NCBI RefSeq assembly: GCF_943734655.1
Contig: NC_071355.1
Location: 74,361,449-74,425,448, forward strand
From: Sabethes cyaneus
Lineage: Eukaryota > Arthropoda > Insecta > Diptera > Culicidae
DNA length: 64,000 nt
Direction of reading: 5' to 3'
Numbering within the stretch: position 1 is the first letter of the stretch; each line of letters opens with the position of its first letter. The notes beneath the pieces were generated by a model. That model worked only from the letters and a program-made list of their open reading frames with translations, searched no databases and was not told where the DNA came from. This document shows positions 46,731 to 57,485 of this stretch, piece by piece. The position numbers and the translations under genes were made by a program.

Positions 46731-48522
46731 CTAGCCGACCCGACAAACTTCGTATTGCCACAAATTAAACTGTGTTGTACATAAATCCTGAATATCGGAT
46801 GACCTTAATCACCATCTTCAGTTTTGCAAGTTTCTGAAGAGTTCATGGGTGTTTTAATATACAAATTTTCCTCATAGTAAAGTAGAAAACAACTCCCCCC
46901 ATTGCTTAGCCTGATATAATAAAGCGGATAGAATTTAAACATTCGCCATCATTACAAATAAAAAAATATTAATATATGCCTGACCGCATTTCAAGGTCAT
47001 GACTAAAAATCACGAGTTTGGTCAATTTCATAGGAACGGAGCCTTTCTCCGAAGACCCGCGCTGAGAAGACGCGGACTAACACGCTTACGGACGAACAAC
47101 GTCACACGCAGTACCATGCAAGTCCTAAGGGCCTGCATAGTGTCGTCGTCCTGAAAGAAAAAACAAGTTAGATTACTTCTCGGTCGGTGGTTTCTACAGT
47201 AGGTGGAGGAAGAGGCACAATTTGTGTCTAAAAACAGCCCAACCCATGTCGCTACGGTTAATAAGGGGGGTTGTGCAGACTTCTTTTGTCCAGCGCCTCT
47301 ATGGTTCAAAGGTACACGGGTACCAGCGAGCCACACGCCCTGGCAGGTGTTGTGGGTTCAAATCCGGTTATAATCTCTGATTATAGCTTGGTTCGACCCA
47401 TGCACCTTCCAGCATTGGACAAAAGATAGGAGTCACAACGACAACTTGTTAAGCGTAGCTACCTATTACCACCCTCCCCCCTTCCTTTCCACTCTTCCCC
47501 TCCATTCTCAAAAAATCCTTCTTCATTACTTTCCCTTACCGTCCCTTCATCAATTGTAGAATCATCGTGTTAAAAAAACATCATTAGAAACCATTTCGCC
47601 GAATACCATTTTGCGAAACACCAATTCTCGGTTGACCATAACGCGGAATATAGAGTTTCGCAGAATACCATTTCGCGAAAAACCTTACGCGGGATGTACC
47701 ATTTCATGGAAAATCTTTTCGTAGAAAGTACCATTTCGCGGGGGTGACGCAACTGAAGGAAAGTAATAGAGGTCAGTAGATCTAGGAAAATAAATAAACT
47801 TAGATAGAGGTGATCTCTACGGGAGGCTGCCCCCCCCCCCACCGCAGTGGCCGGCGCCTCCGACGGCAGGTCGCCGGCAACACTCCCGGCTTGTGTCCGT
47901 CTCGCCATGAATCATCTAATGTTACTGTTGATAGTTTCTGGTAGTCTTGTTATTGACTAATGTTTTATGCAAGAGTCTAAAATTTCTCGAGTTCGATTAG
48001 TTTTTGAGTTACGCAAAAATTTATGTTTTATTTGTATGAGAGTCCTTATCCCCCTACCACAGGGGCGAGGGGTCTCAAACCATCATAAAATATCCTACCT
48101 CCAAAACCCCCACTTGCCAAATTTGGTTCCATTTGCTTGATTAGTTCTCTAGTTATGAGGATATTTGTATTTCATTTGTATGGGACCCCCCCCTCTCTCT
48201 CTTAAAGGGGAGAGGGGTCATAATTTCCCTCTTAAAGAGGGGAGGGGTCTCAATTTACCATAGAAAAAAATTCCTACAAAAACACCCACATTCCAAAGTT
48301 TGTTCCATTTGCTTGATTAGTTCTCGAGTTATGTAGAAATTTGTGTTTCATTTGTATGGGAGCCCCCCTCGTAGTGGGGGGAGGGGTCTCTAACCATCAT
48401 AAGAACCTTCCCTGGCCCCAGAAATCCCTAAATGCAAATTTGCACACCGATTGATTCAGTAGTTTTCGATTCTATAAGGAACATCCCGACAGACAGACAG
48501 AAATCCATTTTTATATGTAAGA
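46731..48522 (-). mobile_element. Non-autonomous Helitron, copy B
   Basis: On the minus strand it starts TCTTACATATAAAAATGG and ends TTTGTCGGGTCGGCTAG, followed by T. The same interior modules as copy A occur in reverse: several TTCTCGAGTTATG units with poly-C/G runs (47,990-48,410), and the GCGAAATGG short-repeat zone (47,590-47,750). A 620-bp insertion (46,959-47,578) interrupts it. The base before the 5' TC is G rather than A, so the 5' boundary is slightly uncertain. No Rep/helicase ORF. Confidence 0.82.
46959..47578 (+). mobile_element. Insertion in Helitron B with tRNA-like promoter (SINE-like)
   Basis: CATCATTACAAA (46,947-46,958) and CATCATTAGAAA (47,579-47,590) flank the insert, and Helitrons A and C have this motif once. 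The insert ends in an A-run. Inside, 47,295-47,375 is tRNA-like, with ATGGTTCAAAGGTACACGGG (box-A-like) and TGTGGGTTCAAATCCGG (box B). Because this promoter lies in the middle, the 620 bp may be a SINE (from about 47,280) plus an earlier segment, or one unusual element. Confidence 0.65.
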
Positions 48523-48559
48523 CTAAAGTTTTTTCTGTTATCAAATCTATTATTTTAAC

Positions 48560-48760
48560 ATTTGGTTCTATGGTTGTCTCAACTTGGTACAGTTTTATGT
48601 AGGCGAAGCGGAAAATTGGTAAAGGGAGGTCGATGGAAATAACGCTTACTAGGTTCGTAGACCGTTCGGGTTCAGTTATTTTTAGACACAAATGGTGGTT
48701 TTTGATTCTATTGCATGAAAATCGACAATTTCGACAGTGATCGGAATTAGGTGCTGATCG
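48560..48760. repeat. Dispersed repeat, shared with 63.06 kb
   Basis: The segment with ATGGAAATAACGCTTACTAG and GACCGTTCGGGTTCAGTTAT aligns with 63,068-63,145. Function and class unknown; it could be the end of a larger element. Confidence 0.5.
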
Positions 48761-48817
48761 CAATTATGTGCGGTCACGGTAGAATGATTTTGCTAGAAAT
48801 TAGCTATTTTAGTGGTA

Positions 48818-49094
48818 CAATCGAATCTCCTTTTACGTGTTGTCTTTTTTACATCCGCTTTTTTACGTCCACAATTTAAATTAACGTCCTCTTGTCGTCG
48901 TAAAATATTATGAAATAGATTCAGGAAATTCGAAACAACGTTTTTTTTTTTCTTTTTACGTCCAAAATTCGAATTAACGTCCTTTTTTTACTAACGTCTT
49001 CTCTTTAAACGGACAAAATTTGAATTACAGTCCTCTTTTTCACGATCGATTTTTTACGCGCCCCCAATAGTGGACGTAAAACGAGATTTGAGTG
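48818..49094. mobile_element. MITE-like element with internal ACGTCC repeats
   Basis: Ends CAATCGAATCTCCTTTTACG and, in reverse, CACTCAAATCTCGTTTTACG. The interior repeats TTTTTTACGTCC / AATTAACGTCCTC units. Layout parallels the element at 45,882-46,204 (inverted CACT(C/G)AA ends, short tandem interior), but sequence differs. TA precedes the left end; the right flank lacks it. Confidence 0.6.
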
Positions 49095-49340
49095 AGTTGA
49101 AAACTTTTTTCGCATATTCTAATAACGTATGATGTCACTGCATCGCATGAAAACTGTTTTAAATTTGATTAGTGGGAGTACTAAAAAAATTATTTTTGTA
49201 TTTAAACAAGTGTTTAGTTGTGATAATTCAATAGCTCATAAGCAAACCACTCTTCTACTCTTTATTTATTTTGTTTAAACAAATGGTTTTTAAGAACTGC
49301 AGAATTTGTCGGAGGCTAAAAACCATCGCAAGCAGTAATT

Positions 49341-49830
49341 CCAAGTTTTATTACGTCCCTCTAGTGGTTTTCATGGTTCATTAGAACTTCCTGATAATAA
49401 AACTTCGCCTTCCGACCAAGCGGTTCACTCTTCAAAAGTATTTTATAACCTTTTTAAGAATCATGTACTAAGCTTAAGTCGTTTTGTGTCTGCAGAAAGA
49501 AGCAATAAAACTGATTATGCGTTACGCTGCTTGACAACTACCACCATAATTTAGTGTAGCTTTTCGCTACAAATCTATAAAGCGTACAGACCTCCATCTT
49601 TGTTAACTTGAAAATATAGCCGTGAACAGAAAAGATAAAGTTTACAGTCAGATCATCCTGATCGATTTTGTTTATAGCGACCATAGTAAATTATCCCATA
49701 GAATAAGTAATAGATTTTCAGCAGCCTCTGTTGGTTTGCATCATATGCACATTAAATTTTATCGTGCATATTGATATAATAGGTGGATAAAATCAACGCG
49801 GCATCGAAATTTTACAATTTTCGAAAACTG
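49341..49830 (+). repeat. Unnamed ~480-bp repeat, copy 2 (uninterrupted)
   Basis: Aligns with 9,471-10,410 minus its two SINEs: CCTCTAGTGGTTTTCATGG at the left, AGCAATAAAACTGATTATGC in the middle, ATAGCCGTGAACAGAAAA, and CATTAAATTTTATCGTGCAT at the right. It gives the pre-insertion sequence for both SINE sites. Confidence 0.65.
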
Positions 49831-50720
49831 GTGGTGGTATCAAAATAAATATTTCAGTTAATCTACCTCAATGTCTACCAAATTTATTTTGGTTGCTTCC
49901 TATGCCTGCGGGCATAGACGTTTCGGCTATGCTTGGGGCTCTACCTGTGTTTTAGCGGTCGACACTGCCTGTCTCGTCAGGTAGAACTGATGTTTGAGGT
50001 CTCCCTGACATTTTGTTGACCTCACAAAAGGGCCCGGTGCAGAGTTTTATACGCTATTAAGCGACCAGCTGGATAACCACAAAAAAAGAAAAACTTTAAT
50101 TTATTATATTTCTTGTCAAAAACACAGTAAATTGTACCTCGTAGGTAGTACCTCGTCGGATAAATTTTTGAGTACAAGTTACAAGGGTAGATTATTTTTC
50201 GTTTTGATGCCTTATTTTCTTTTTTAATAACGGTCATTGGACCACCCTGTCTATACCTACCGAACAACCAAGTATACGGAGGATTCTAGTCAGAGATGCT
50301 AGCCAGAAGTGAAGACATGTCTTCATTTTGAAGACATTTTTGTTACAAAGAAGACTTCTATTTTACCATTTTTTTGCCATTCAAATGGGCAAAAAATTCT
50401 GGAAAGCCGGAAGAAGACAAATGAAGACACTTTTCCTTGATTCGTGAAGACTTCTCAAAAAATCACCTGACATCCCTGATCCTAATCAGGTTAACCCTCA
50501 ATTGATCAACAGGGTACACCTGTACCCTTTTCATATTTTATACTACGATTTCGGTATGTTCTTTTTGAAATAATGCCCAAGGGCTCCTGGTCCTCGCTAT
50601 TTAGATGAATTTGAATAAATTCAATCATTTATTTAGAAACATGTTGAAAAACAATTTTGAGTTTTGGACCGTCAAAGTCTAAATTTTGATCAACCGGGTA
50701 CAGGTGTACCCACTTAGCAA
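49831..50720. other. No gene seen
   Basis: GC-poor with short open frames. GGGTACACCTGTACCC near 50,511 and GGGTACAGGTGTACCC near 50,697 are two near-palindromes about 185 bp apart. No element boundary was determined. Confidence 0.45.
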
Positions 50721-51839
50721 TCTACACCTATAAAAATGGATTTCTGTCTGTCTGTCGGGATGTTCCTTATACAATCGAAAACTACTAAACCAATCGGCGT
50801 GAAAATTTTTATGTAGAGGTTTTTGGGGCCAGGGAAGGTTCTTATGATGGTTACAAACCCCTCCCCCGCTAAGAGGGGATGCTTCCATACAAATGAAACA
50901 CAAATTTCTGCATAACTCGAGAACTAATCAAGCAAATAGAACAAAATTTGGCAGGTGGGTGTTTTTGTAGGCATTTTTTTTCTATCGTGAATTGAGACCC
51001 CTCCCCTCTTTAGGAGGGGAATTATGACCCCTCCCCTCTTCAATAGTGGGAGGGGCTCCTATACAAATGAAATACAAATATCCTCATAACTAGAGAACTA
51101 ATCAAGCAAATTGGAGGTAGGAATTTTTTTAATGATGGTTTGAGACCCCTCACCCCTGTGGTAGGGGGATAAGGACTCTCATACAAATAAAACAGAAATT
51201 TTTGCGTAACTCAAAAACTAATCGAACTCGAGAAATTTTAGACTCTTTCATAAAACATTAATCAATAACAAGACCACCAGAAACTATCAATAGTAACACT
51301 AGATGATTCAGGGCGAGATGGACACAGGCCTCGAGTGTTGCCGTCGGAAGCGCCGGCCGCTGTGGGGAGGCAGCCTCCCGTAGAGATCACCTCTATCTAG
51401 GTATATTTATTTTCTTAGATCTACTGACCTCTATTACTTTTCTGCAGTTGGGTCACCCCTGCGAAATGGTACTTTCTACGAAAACATTTTTCGTGAAATG
51501 GTACATCCCGCGTAAGGTTTTTCGCGAAATGGTATTATGCGAAACTCTATATTCCGCGTTATGGTCAACCGAGAATTGGTGTTCCGCAAAATGGTATTCG
51601 GCGAAATGGTTTGTAATGATGGCGAATATTTAAATGCTATCCGTTTTATTTTATCAGGCTAAGCAATGGGGGGGGAGTTGTTTTCTACTTTACTGTGAGG
51701 AAAATTTGTACATTAAAACACCCATGAACTCCTCAGTAACTTGCAAAACTCGAGATTGTGTCTAAGGTCATCCGAGATTCACGATTTATGTACAAGGCAG
51801 TTTAATTTGTGGCAATAGGACGTTTGTCGGGTCAGCTAG
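50721..51839 (+). mobile_element. Non-autonomous Helitron, copy C
   Basis: Starts TCTACACCTATAAAAATGG after A (50,720), ends TTTGTCGGGTCAGCTAG before T (51,840). The interior has two to three AACTCGAGAACTAATCAAGC-type units, poly-G/C runs, and the CGAAATGGTA zone at 51,460-51,630. The open frame 51,448-51,633 through that zone is an effect of the short repeat, though its translation is similar in Helitron B. No transposition proteins. Confidence 0.88.
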
Positions 51840-51989
51840 TTCCACTATAAAGAGTGATCCGATTGTGAAAATTTTTTCACAGAAAGCTCATTTAGGTTAC
51901 AATTATTCTTAAAAGTTCATCATCATATCTTCCATTTGCTCTAAAAATTATTAAAATCTATCGAGTGAATCAAAAGTTATTAATTTTTT

Positions 51990-52266
51990 AAGAAAAGGTG
52001 AGCTGCGATAATTTTTGTTGATTTTTCGTCCAAGAGTTATGTCTATTTGTCTGTGGTTGAGTTCTACCTTAGTCCAGAAGTAGGTAATCAATTCTTCTTC
52101 AATCAAATCAAATGTAGGTAAGTACCCTGCAGGCCTGCATATAATCTCCTGCGATTGTGGTGTTACCTCCAGTCTTGGAAAAACATTTCTAACATTTTAA
52201 CAGCTCAGCTCAAGAGTGTTTTTATCTATCTTTCTTTGCAATAATCGTGAAATCATTGGTTCAAGG
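51990..52266 (+). promoter_or_regulatory. 5' flank and UTR of second Cul1 copy (duplicated)
   Basis: Shares TAGTCCAGA, ATATAATCTCCTGCGATTGT, CCAGTCTTG, CAAGAGTGTTTTTA and AATCGTGAA with 59,460-59,718, in the same order, ending just before the start codon. So the copied unit includes the promoter region. No TATA/Inr arrangement is clear enough to place a start site. Confidence 0.65.
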
Positions 52267-54558
52267 ATGTCGAAAACAACCGGGCTCGAACTGGAAGAGA
52301 TCTGGACGGACCTGGAAGCTGGTGTAAATCAAATCTACAGGCAGGAAGAAAATATTCTACCAGCTCGTTATATGCTGCTCTATTCGTATGTCTACAACTA
52401 CTGCACTAGCGTTCATCGAAAAAACGCTTCTGTTGTCGCGCATAAAGGGGAAATCGGTTCGCAACTTCAAGGATACAAGTTGCACGCACGGTTGAAGGAG
52501 TTTCTTCAGTACCATGTAATCACCATACAGAAGTCCGCGAATGATCTCGCGAACGTGGAAATACTCCATTTTTACGCGAAACGCTGGGAACAATATCAGT
52601 TCTCTAGTAATGTCCTACATGCCATATGTTCCTATCTGAATCGTTACTTTGTGAAACGCGAGTGGGAAGAAGGTCGTAAAGAAGTAAATGAACTCTATCA
52701 AACGGCGTTAGTGGTGTGGCGTGAACATCTTTATAAACAACTTAACAAACAAGTTACAACTGCAATGCTGAGGTTGATCCAGTGTGAGCGTAACGGAGGA
52801 ACAATTAATTCAAGATTGATATCCGGCGTTGTAAGTTGTTATGTGGAGCTCGGTGTAAACGAAAATGATCCATACGCTGAAGGGCAAAACCTGTCGGTGT
52901 ATAAAGAAGGCTTCCAAAATATATTTCTGGAGGAAACTGAAGTGTTCTATGCCCGAGAGAGCGCGGAATTCATGCGGACTAATCCCATTACGGAGTACAT
53001 GAAGCGTGTGGAACAACGCCTGAACGAAGAACAAAAGCGTGTGCAAGTTTATTTACATGAAAGCACTCAAGGACCACTGGCGGAGACATGTGAGCGTGTT
53101 TTGATTCAGAAGCACCTAGAGCAGTTTCAGGTGGAATTTCAAATAATGCTCGATTCCGATAAGAACTACGATATACAAAGAATGTATTCACTGGTCGCAC
53201 GCGTTCCCGATGGTTTGGTTGGACTGAAGACTATTCTTGAAACACATATTCATAACCAGGGACTGGCGGCAATTGCAAAGTGCGCCGAAGCAGCTTTGAG
53301 TGACCCGAAAATTTACGTCCAGACGATTTTAAAGGTCTATAAGAAATACAACGGATTAGTACTTACCGCATTCAATAACGATAATAGTTTTGTGGCCGCT
53401 TTAGATATAGCATGTGGAAAATTCATAAACAGGAATGCAGTTACGGTTGCAAGTGGAAGCAAAGGTTGTGCTAAAAGTCCCGAAATGCTTGCAAAGTATT
53501 GTGATCAGCTCTTGAAAAAATCCAGCAAGAATCCAGATGAAGGTGAGCTTGAAGATGCCCTTAACCAAGTGATGATCGTTTTCAAATTTATCGAAGATAA
53601 GGATGTATTCCAAAAGTTCTACGGTAAAATGCTCGCCAAGCGTCTCGTCCAACATATGTCTGCTAGTGATGATGCCGAAGCGTCAATGATTTCCAAGCTT
53701 AAACAGGCGTGCGGCTTCGAGTACACTAGTAAGTTACAGCGAATGTTCCAAGACGTAGCAGTTTCAAAGGGCCTTAATGAAAAGTATAGGCAGCATGTGA
53801 AAGAATTGCGTGAAGTGTCCCAGTTTACTGGACATGATATTGATTTCAGTATTCTTGTACTATCGACTAACTATTGGCCGTTCAATCAAAGTGTTACGTT
53901 TTCGTTGCCATTTGAGTTGGAGCAGTCTGTTAATCGATTCAATGAATTCTACGTGAAACAACATTCCGGACGAAAGCTAAACTGGCTGTACAACCTGAGT
54001 CGTGGGGAGCTTGTTACAAATTGTTTTCGATTGCGATACACTTTTCAGACCAGCACGTTCCAAATGGCTGTTTTATTACAGTATAATGAGCAAACAAAAT
54101 GGACGATTCAGCAGTTGGGTGAAAATACAGGTATCACACACGATACTTTAATTCAGGTGCTTCAGATGCTCTTGAAAGCAAAGTTGCTTACCTGTTCTGA
54201 CGGCGAAACTAATCTCCAGCTTGGCTCGTGCGTTGAACTGAATACTGAGTATAAAAATAAGAAACTTCGAGTCAACGTAAACTTCCCGCTCAAAGCTGAA
54301 CAGAAGGTAGAGCAAGAAGCCACACATAAGCATATTGAGGAGGATCGAAAGCATTTGATACAGGCAGCAATCGTAAGGATTATGAAGATGCGCAAAACAT
54401 TTGCTCATACACAGTTGATCGGTGAAGTGCTGAACCAGGTATCGGCTAGATTCAAACCTCAGGTTACAATGATTAAGAAATCTATTGACATTCTCATAGA
54501 AAAGGAATATATCGAGCGGAGCTCGGAGCAGAAAGATATGTACACCTATTTAGCTTAA
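52267..54558 (+). CDS. Cul1: Cullin-1 paralog, full length (763 aa)
   Basis: Scaffold of SCF (Skp1-Cul1-F-box) ubiquitin ligases by family knowledge. The frame is open from an ATG at 52,216, but I prefer ATG 52,267 (MSKTTGLELEEIWTDLEAG), which aligns with the third copy and with usual Cul1 starts; the extra 17 residues fall in the conserved 5' flank. Residues 34-46 (RYMLLYSYVYNYC) are the Skp1/F-box contact helix; ERNGGTINSRLISGV and THIHNQGLAAIAK lie in the cullin repeats. The C-terminal part has FYGKMLAKRLVQHMSASDDAE, the Rbx1-binding region. The neddylation motif IVRIMKMRK puts the acceptor at Lys707 (54,385-54,387), and the protein ends YLA as cullins do. Length is normal. A single exon with no internal stops indicates a retroposed origin. 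Its C-terminal half is almost identical to the third copy. Alternative: a recently duplicated pseudogene, but the intact frame argues against that. Confidence 0.92.
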   Translation: MSKTTGLELEEIWTDLEAGVNQIYRQEENILPARYMLLYSYVYNYCTSVHRKNASVVAHKGEIGSQLQGYKLHARLKEFLQYHVITIQKSANDLANVEILHFYAKRWEQYQFSSNVLHAICSYLNRYFVKREWEEGRKEVNELYQTALVVWREHLYKQLNKQVTTAMLRLIQCERNGGTINSRLISGVVSCYVELGVNENDPYAEGQNLSVYKEGFQNIFLEETEVFYARESAEFMRTNPITEYMKRVEQRLNEEQKRVQVYLHESTQGPLAETCERVLIQKHLEQFQVEFQIMLDSDKNYDIQRMYSLVARVPDGLVGLKTILETHIHNQGLAAIAKCAEAALSDPKIYVQTILKVYKKYNGLVLTAFNNDNSFVAALDIACGKFINRNAVTVASGSKGCAKSPEMLAKYCDQLLKKSSKNPDEGELEDALNQVMIVFKFIEDKDVFQKFYGKMLAKRLVQHMSASDDAEASMISKLKQACGFEYTSKLQRMFQDVAVSKGLNEKYRQHVKELREVSQFTGHDIDFSILVLSTNYWPFNQSVTFSLPFELEQSVNRFNEFYVKQHSGRKLNWLYNLSRGELVTNCFRLRYTFQTSTFQMAVLLQYNEQTKWTIQQLGENTGITHDTLIQVLQMLLKAKLLTCSDGETNLQLGSCVELNTEYKNKKLRVNVNFPLKAEQKVEQEATHKHIEEDRKHLIQAAIVRIMKMRKTFAHTQLIGEVLNQVSARFKPQVTMIKKSIDILIEKEYIERSSEQKDMYTYLA

Positions 54559-55005
54559 TTACTATTTAGTTTAATTTAGAGATAAGAATAATATTTTAAA
54601 GAGATGCAACTTGAACCTCATATTCATCCTTCATATACAACTTGAGAAGCAGGATCCAGAAAGCAATCCATATTTTTTACCTATTATCTTTTAAGAATTT
54701 TGTATTGGGGATAAAGCTGCTCTTTAAAAAGTGTTTAGAAAACATTATAAAAACAGTTTGATTACAAAATAAACAGATACATTCAATTCATACTTTCTTT
54801 GTCTACTTTTATGATACAGAACCGAATTATCGGTTCTTTGTCGAATCCTAATTTTACCCTAATCTCCACAATCGATCCGAACATTCGCTACTCGAGCATT
54901 TGCGTAGGCAGCGCACCTTCACTTAGATTGCCTCTAGGTCGGACTCGGATTTGATGCTGACTGTTGTGTTATTCCCGATTGTCTTAACATTTCACACGTT
55001 GTCCC
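54559..55005 (+). other. 3' UTR/flank of second Cul1 copy (duplicated)
   Basis: Nearly identical to 62,035-62,425 from the stop codon on (TTAATTACTATTTAGTTTAA onward). It includes AATAAA at about 54,769 and CCGAATTATCGGTTCTTTG. Similarity fades about 450 bp after the stop, defining the right edge of the duplicated unit. No poly-A run marks a retrocopy tail. Confidence 0.75.
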
Positions 55006-55009
55006 TGTT

Positions 55010-55810
55010 TTTAATGGTGGGGATTTTCAACTGTTAGAAAAATACAGGCCTATTTCCACTATATCGGTATTTAGTAGCTTATCACTGTAGGAATCAACCA
55101 GTTCATTAACACAAATAACCTACTTTTTAGTCATCAATTTGGTTTTAGAGAAGGTGCAAGCACGGAAGCAGCATGCATTGAAGTGATAGACGACATTAGT
55201 AATGCACTTGACTCAAAAAATATCGTCGCTAACTTATATATAGATTTGCAAAAAAATATTTGATACGCTAGATTACGATATTCTTCTCAAAAAAAACCTA
55301 ATTTCTTAGGATTTCGAGGCGTAGCAAACGACTTGTTGAGATCCTATTTACACGGTTCGGATAAACCTGTAACTGTCGGGGTTCCCAAGGGAGTATCTTG
55401 GGACCCCTATTATTCTTGTTATATATAAACGATATAAGAAAATTAAAACTAAAAGGAAAATTAAAGCTATGTGCATAAATTTAACTATAAATGGCAACTA
55501 TTGAAAAAGTATGCGAGTACAAATATTTAAAGCTTGTACTAGAACAAACATTATGTTGGCGAGCCCACATAGAATTCCTTCTCCAAAAACTAGCGCCGCT
55601 ATGTGCAATTCTATACAAGTTCTCAAAATGCATACCGCCAACTGTCCTATTTAAAATTTATTACGCTCACTTTCACTCCAAATTTCAATATCTTGTATCA
55701 AGTGGGGTTCAGCGCCTAAAACCTTGATCTGAAAGCTGCAAATTTTGTACAGCAAAGTTCTTCGTTTGATCTTCAAACTATCTTTTCTATCATCCAGATC
55801 TGAACTTTAA
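55010..55810 (+). mobile_element. Non-LTR retrotransposon RT fragment (CR1/L2-like)
   Basis: Plus-strand pieces encode PISTISVFS, HQFGFREGASTEAACIEVID, NLYIDLQK...FDTLD (motif A, broken), SILGPLLFLLYINDIRKLKLK in shifted frames, then 55,491-55,727 with EYKYLKLVLEQTLCWRAHIEFL and LFKIYYAHFHSKFQYL. This is the order seen in CR1/L2-type reverse transcriptases. The catalytic YADD/FADD segment is missing or decayed. It lies directly after the duplicated 3' flank of the second cullin. Confidence 0.75.
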
Positions 55811-57485
55811 CTGGAAAAAGAGTAACATGGTCACAATTCTTAAATATGTAAATGGTATAAATATAATTTTTTAATAAACTTCTTAGTAATTTAGTATTAC
55901 GGTACAGTATTACAGTCTATTTTGTTGTATGATCCGTATACTTCACCAAAATCGTATAAATGCTCTGGTTCACTGCTTCACTCACTTAGTAGTACAAATG
56001 ACACTAACTTCAGAGATGAGATTTGACTAAGTAGTCTAAATCAGCACATTAATTAGGTCCAACGGATTCTCCACGTTCCCGTTCGTCCAGTTAACGTTTA
56101 TATTCTGTTTTTACTCCGAGTTAGGATTGCTCGGGAATCCCGAACCTTTACCGGGAAAAACACGATAATTGGACCTCTACAGAGGTGGCACTCAAGCCGA
56201 TTATTTGGCTTTCTTCGCAGAGCGGAAAACCCGTTCGCGCGGTATCCCACAAAAGCCAATAAATCATTTTTCCTGTATCAGTGCTTCATGACTATAGAAT
56301 ATTCCTTTACATCTACAGAATTACACGTACTCCTGAAACACTCACAAACATGGTTCTCTAACGACAAGAACATCGCTATAATAAAATAACGTATGTATAA
56401 AAATGGACTTTTTTGGGATGGTGATAAAAAACCCGATTAAATCCACCTATTGGTGAAAGGAACCTTTGTTATACCATCTTATTTGACATTTGAGTTAGAA
56501 ATCGACAACTCCTCGGAACATAATTCAACTCTTGTTAACGTTGTTTTTTTATTGATTAAAGAGATTTTAATGTTAACGTTGTGTTAGATATTATCAATAC
56601 GTATTCAATATATTGAATAGTTTAGAGGAAAATGTGGTTTTCTAACGAAAGCAATAAAAAATGTGTGCAAAGTTGTTGAGCAGTTATTAATTAAGGAGGA
56701 ACCCTGCTCTGAAAAGTTGAAACAAACCGATTTTTTTTAAATGGTCGTCATTTTGATAATTTTTCGAATTTTCAATAATCGTTACGAAAAAATTTATGTA
56801 TTGACCTTATGTTTCGAAATCATCATGAATGAATTTGAATTCTCCGATGCTCTGTTGGCTTCCGTCAGCGGCACGTACCGTCACAAAGTGAGTGTTTTCT
56901 AATCAGCATTCACGAGCCAAATTGCCAACAGTATAATAATCACTAATTTTGCTTCCAAAAAAAATGCAAAATATATTCAAACACAACACACTACCCCAAC
57001 ACTTAACTTTAATTCCAACATCTAAAAAATCCATTTTTTGACGACCTTACAGAGTAGAGTCCCCCTTAAGTGCTTTTTTGACAAATCAACATGTTTCGCA
57101 ACCATTAAGACAGTTCACTATATTCAGCAAAGTTGCTTATTGTACTATGTTCTTCAACTTTTGTTAAGACACTTTCTTTTTTGGATGCACTTAAAAAAAC
57201 GAAAATTTGTGCCACCCTATTAGGTGGATTCTCGGTCACCCTAATAATACAAAAATATGCGCTTAATTAACTTTTCGAAAGACGTTCTCTGAGGTTTGGC
57301 CCGCTGTGTATTCTATTTGATTCATATTAGCAAAGTTTACCTAAATACGGATCAGTTTCGTGTTTTTCGACCAATTTCCATACCTTTGTTATAGTATAAC
57401 AAAGGTAAAAACTAAGACAGCTAATTGAGCTTGATAAATTTCCCATGGAAGGCAATTATATTAGCTTACTTGCAAAAAGGCACGA
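55811..57485. other. No gene; hairpin at 57,388-57,412
   Basis: AT-rich. ACCTTTGTTATA-G-TATAACAAAGGT at 57,388-57,412 is a perfect 12-bp inverted repeat, and a related ACCTTTGTTATACC lies near 56,462, so an element end may be present. No coding evidence. Confidence 0.45.

Noticed and set aside
47295..47375. Functional tRNA gene
   Set aside because: Has box-A- and box-B-like motifs but I could not build a proper cloverleaf, and it sits in an inserted A-tailed element. SINE head is more likely. Same reasoning for 9,503 and 39,813.
51448..51633. 61-codon protein gene in Helitron C
   Set aside because: The frame is made by a short tandem repeat. Kept only as a finding because the pattern recurs in Helitron B.
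52216..52266. Using the earlier ATG (52,216) for the second Cul1 copy
   Set aside because: It adds 17 residues (MFLSIFLCN...) encoded by sequence homologous to the non-coding 5' flank of the third copy; the downstream ATG aligns with that copy and with usual Cul1 starts.
52357..54408. Several 70-86-codon antisense frames inside the cullin genes (also 60,268-61,884)
   Set aside because: They recur at the same places in both paralogs because the coding strand is conserved; antisense shadows.
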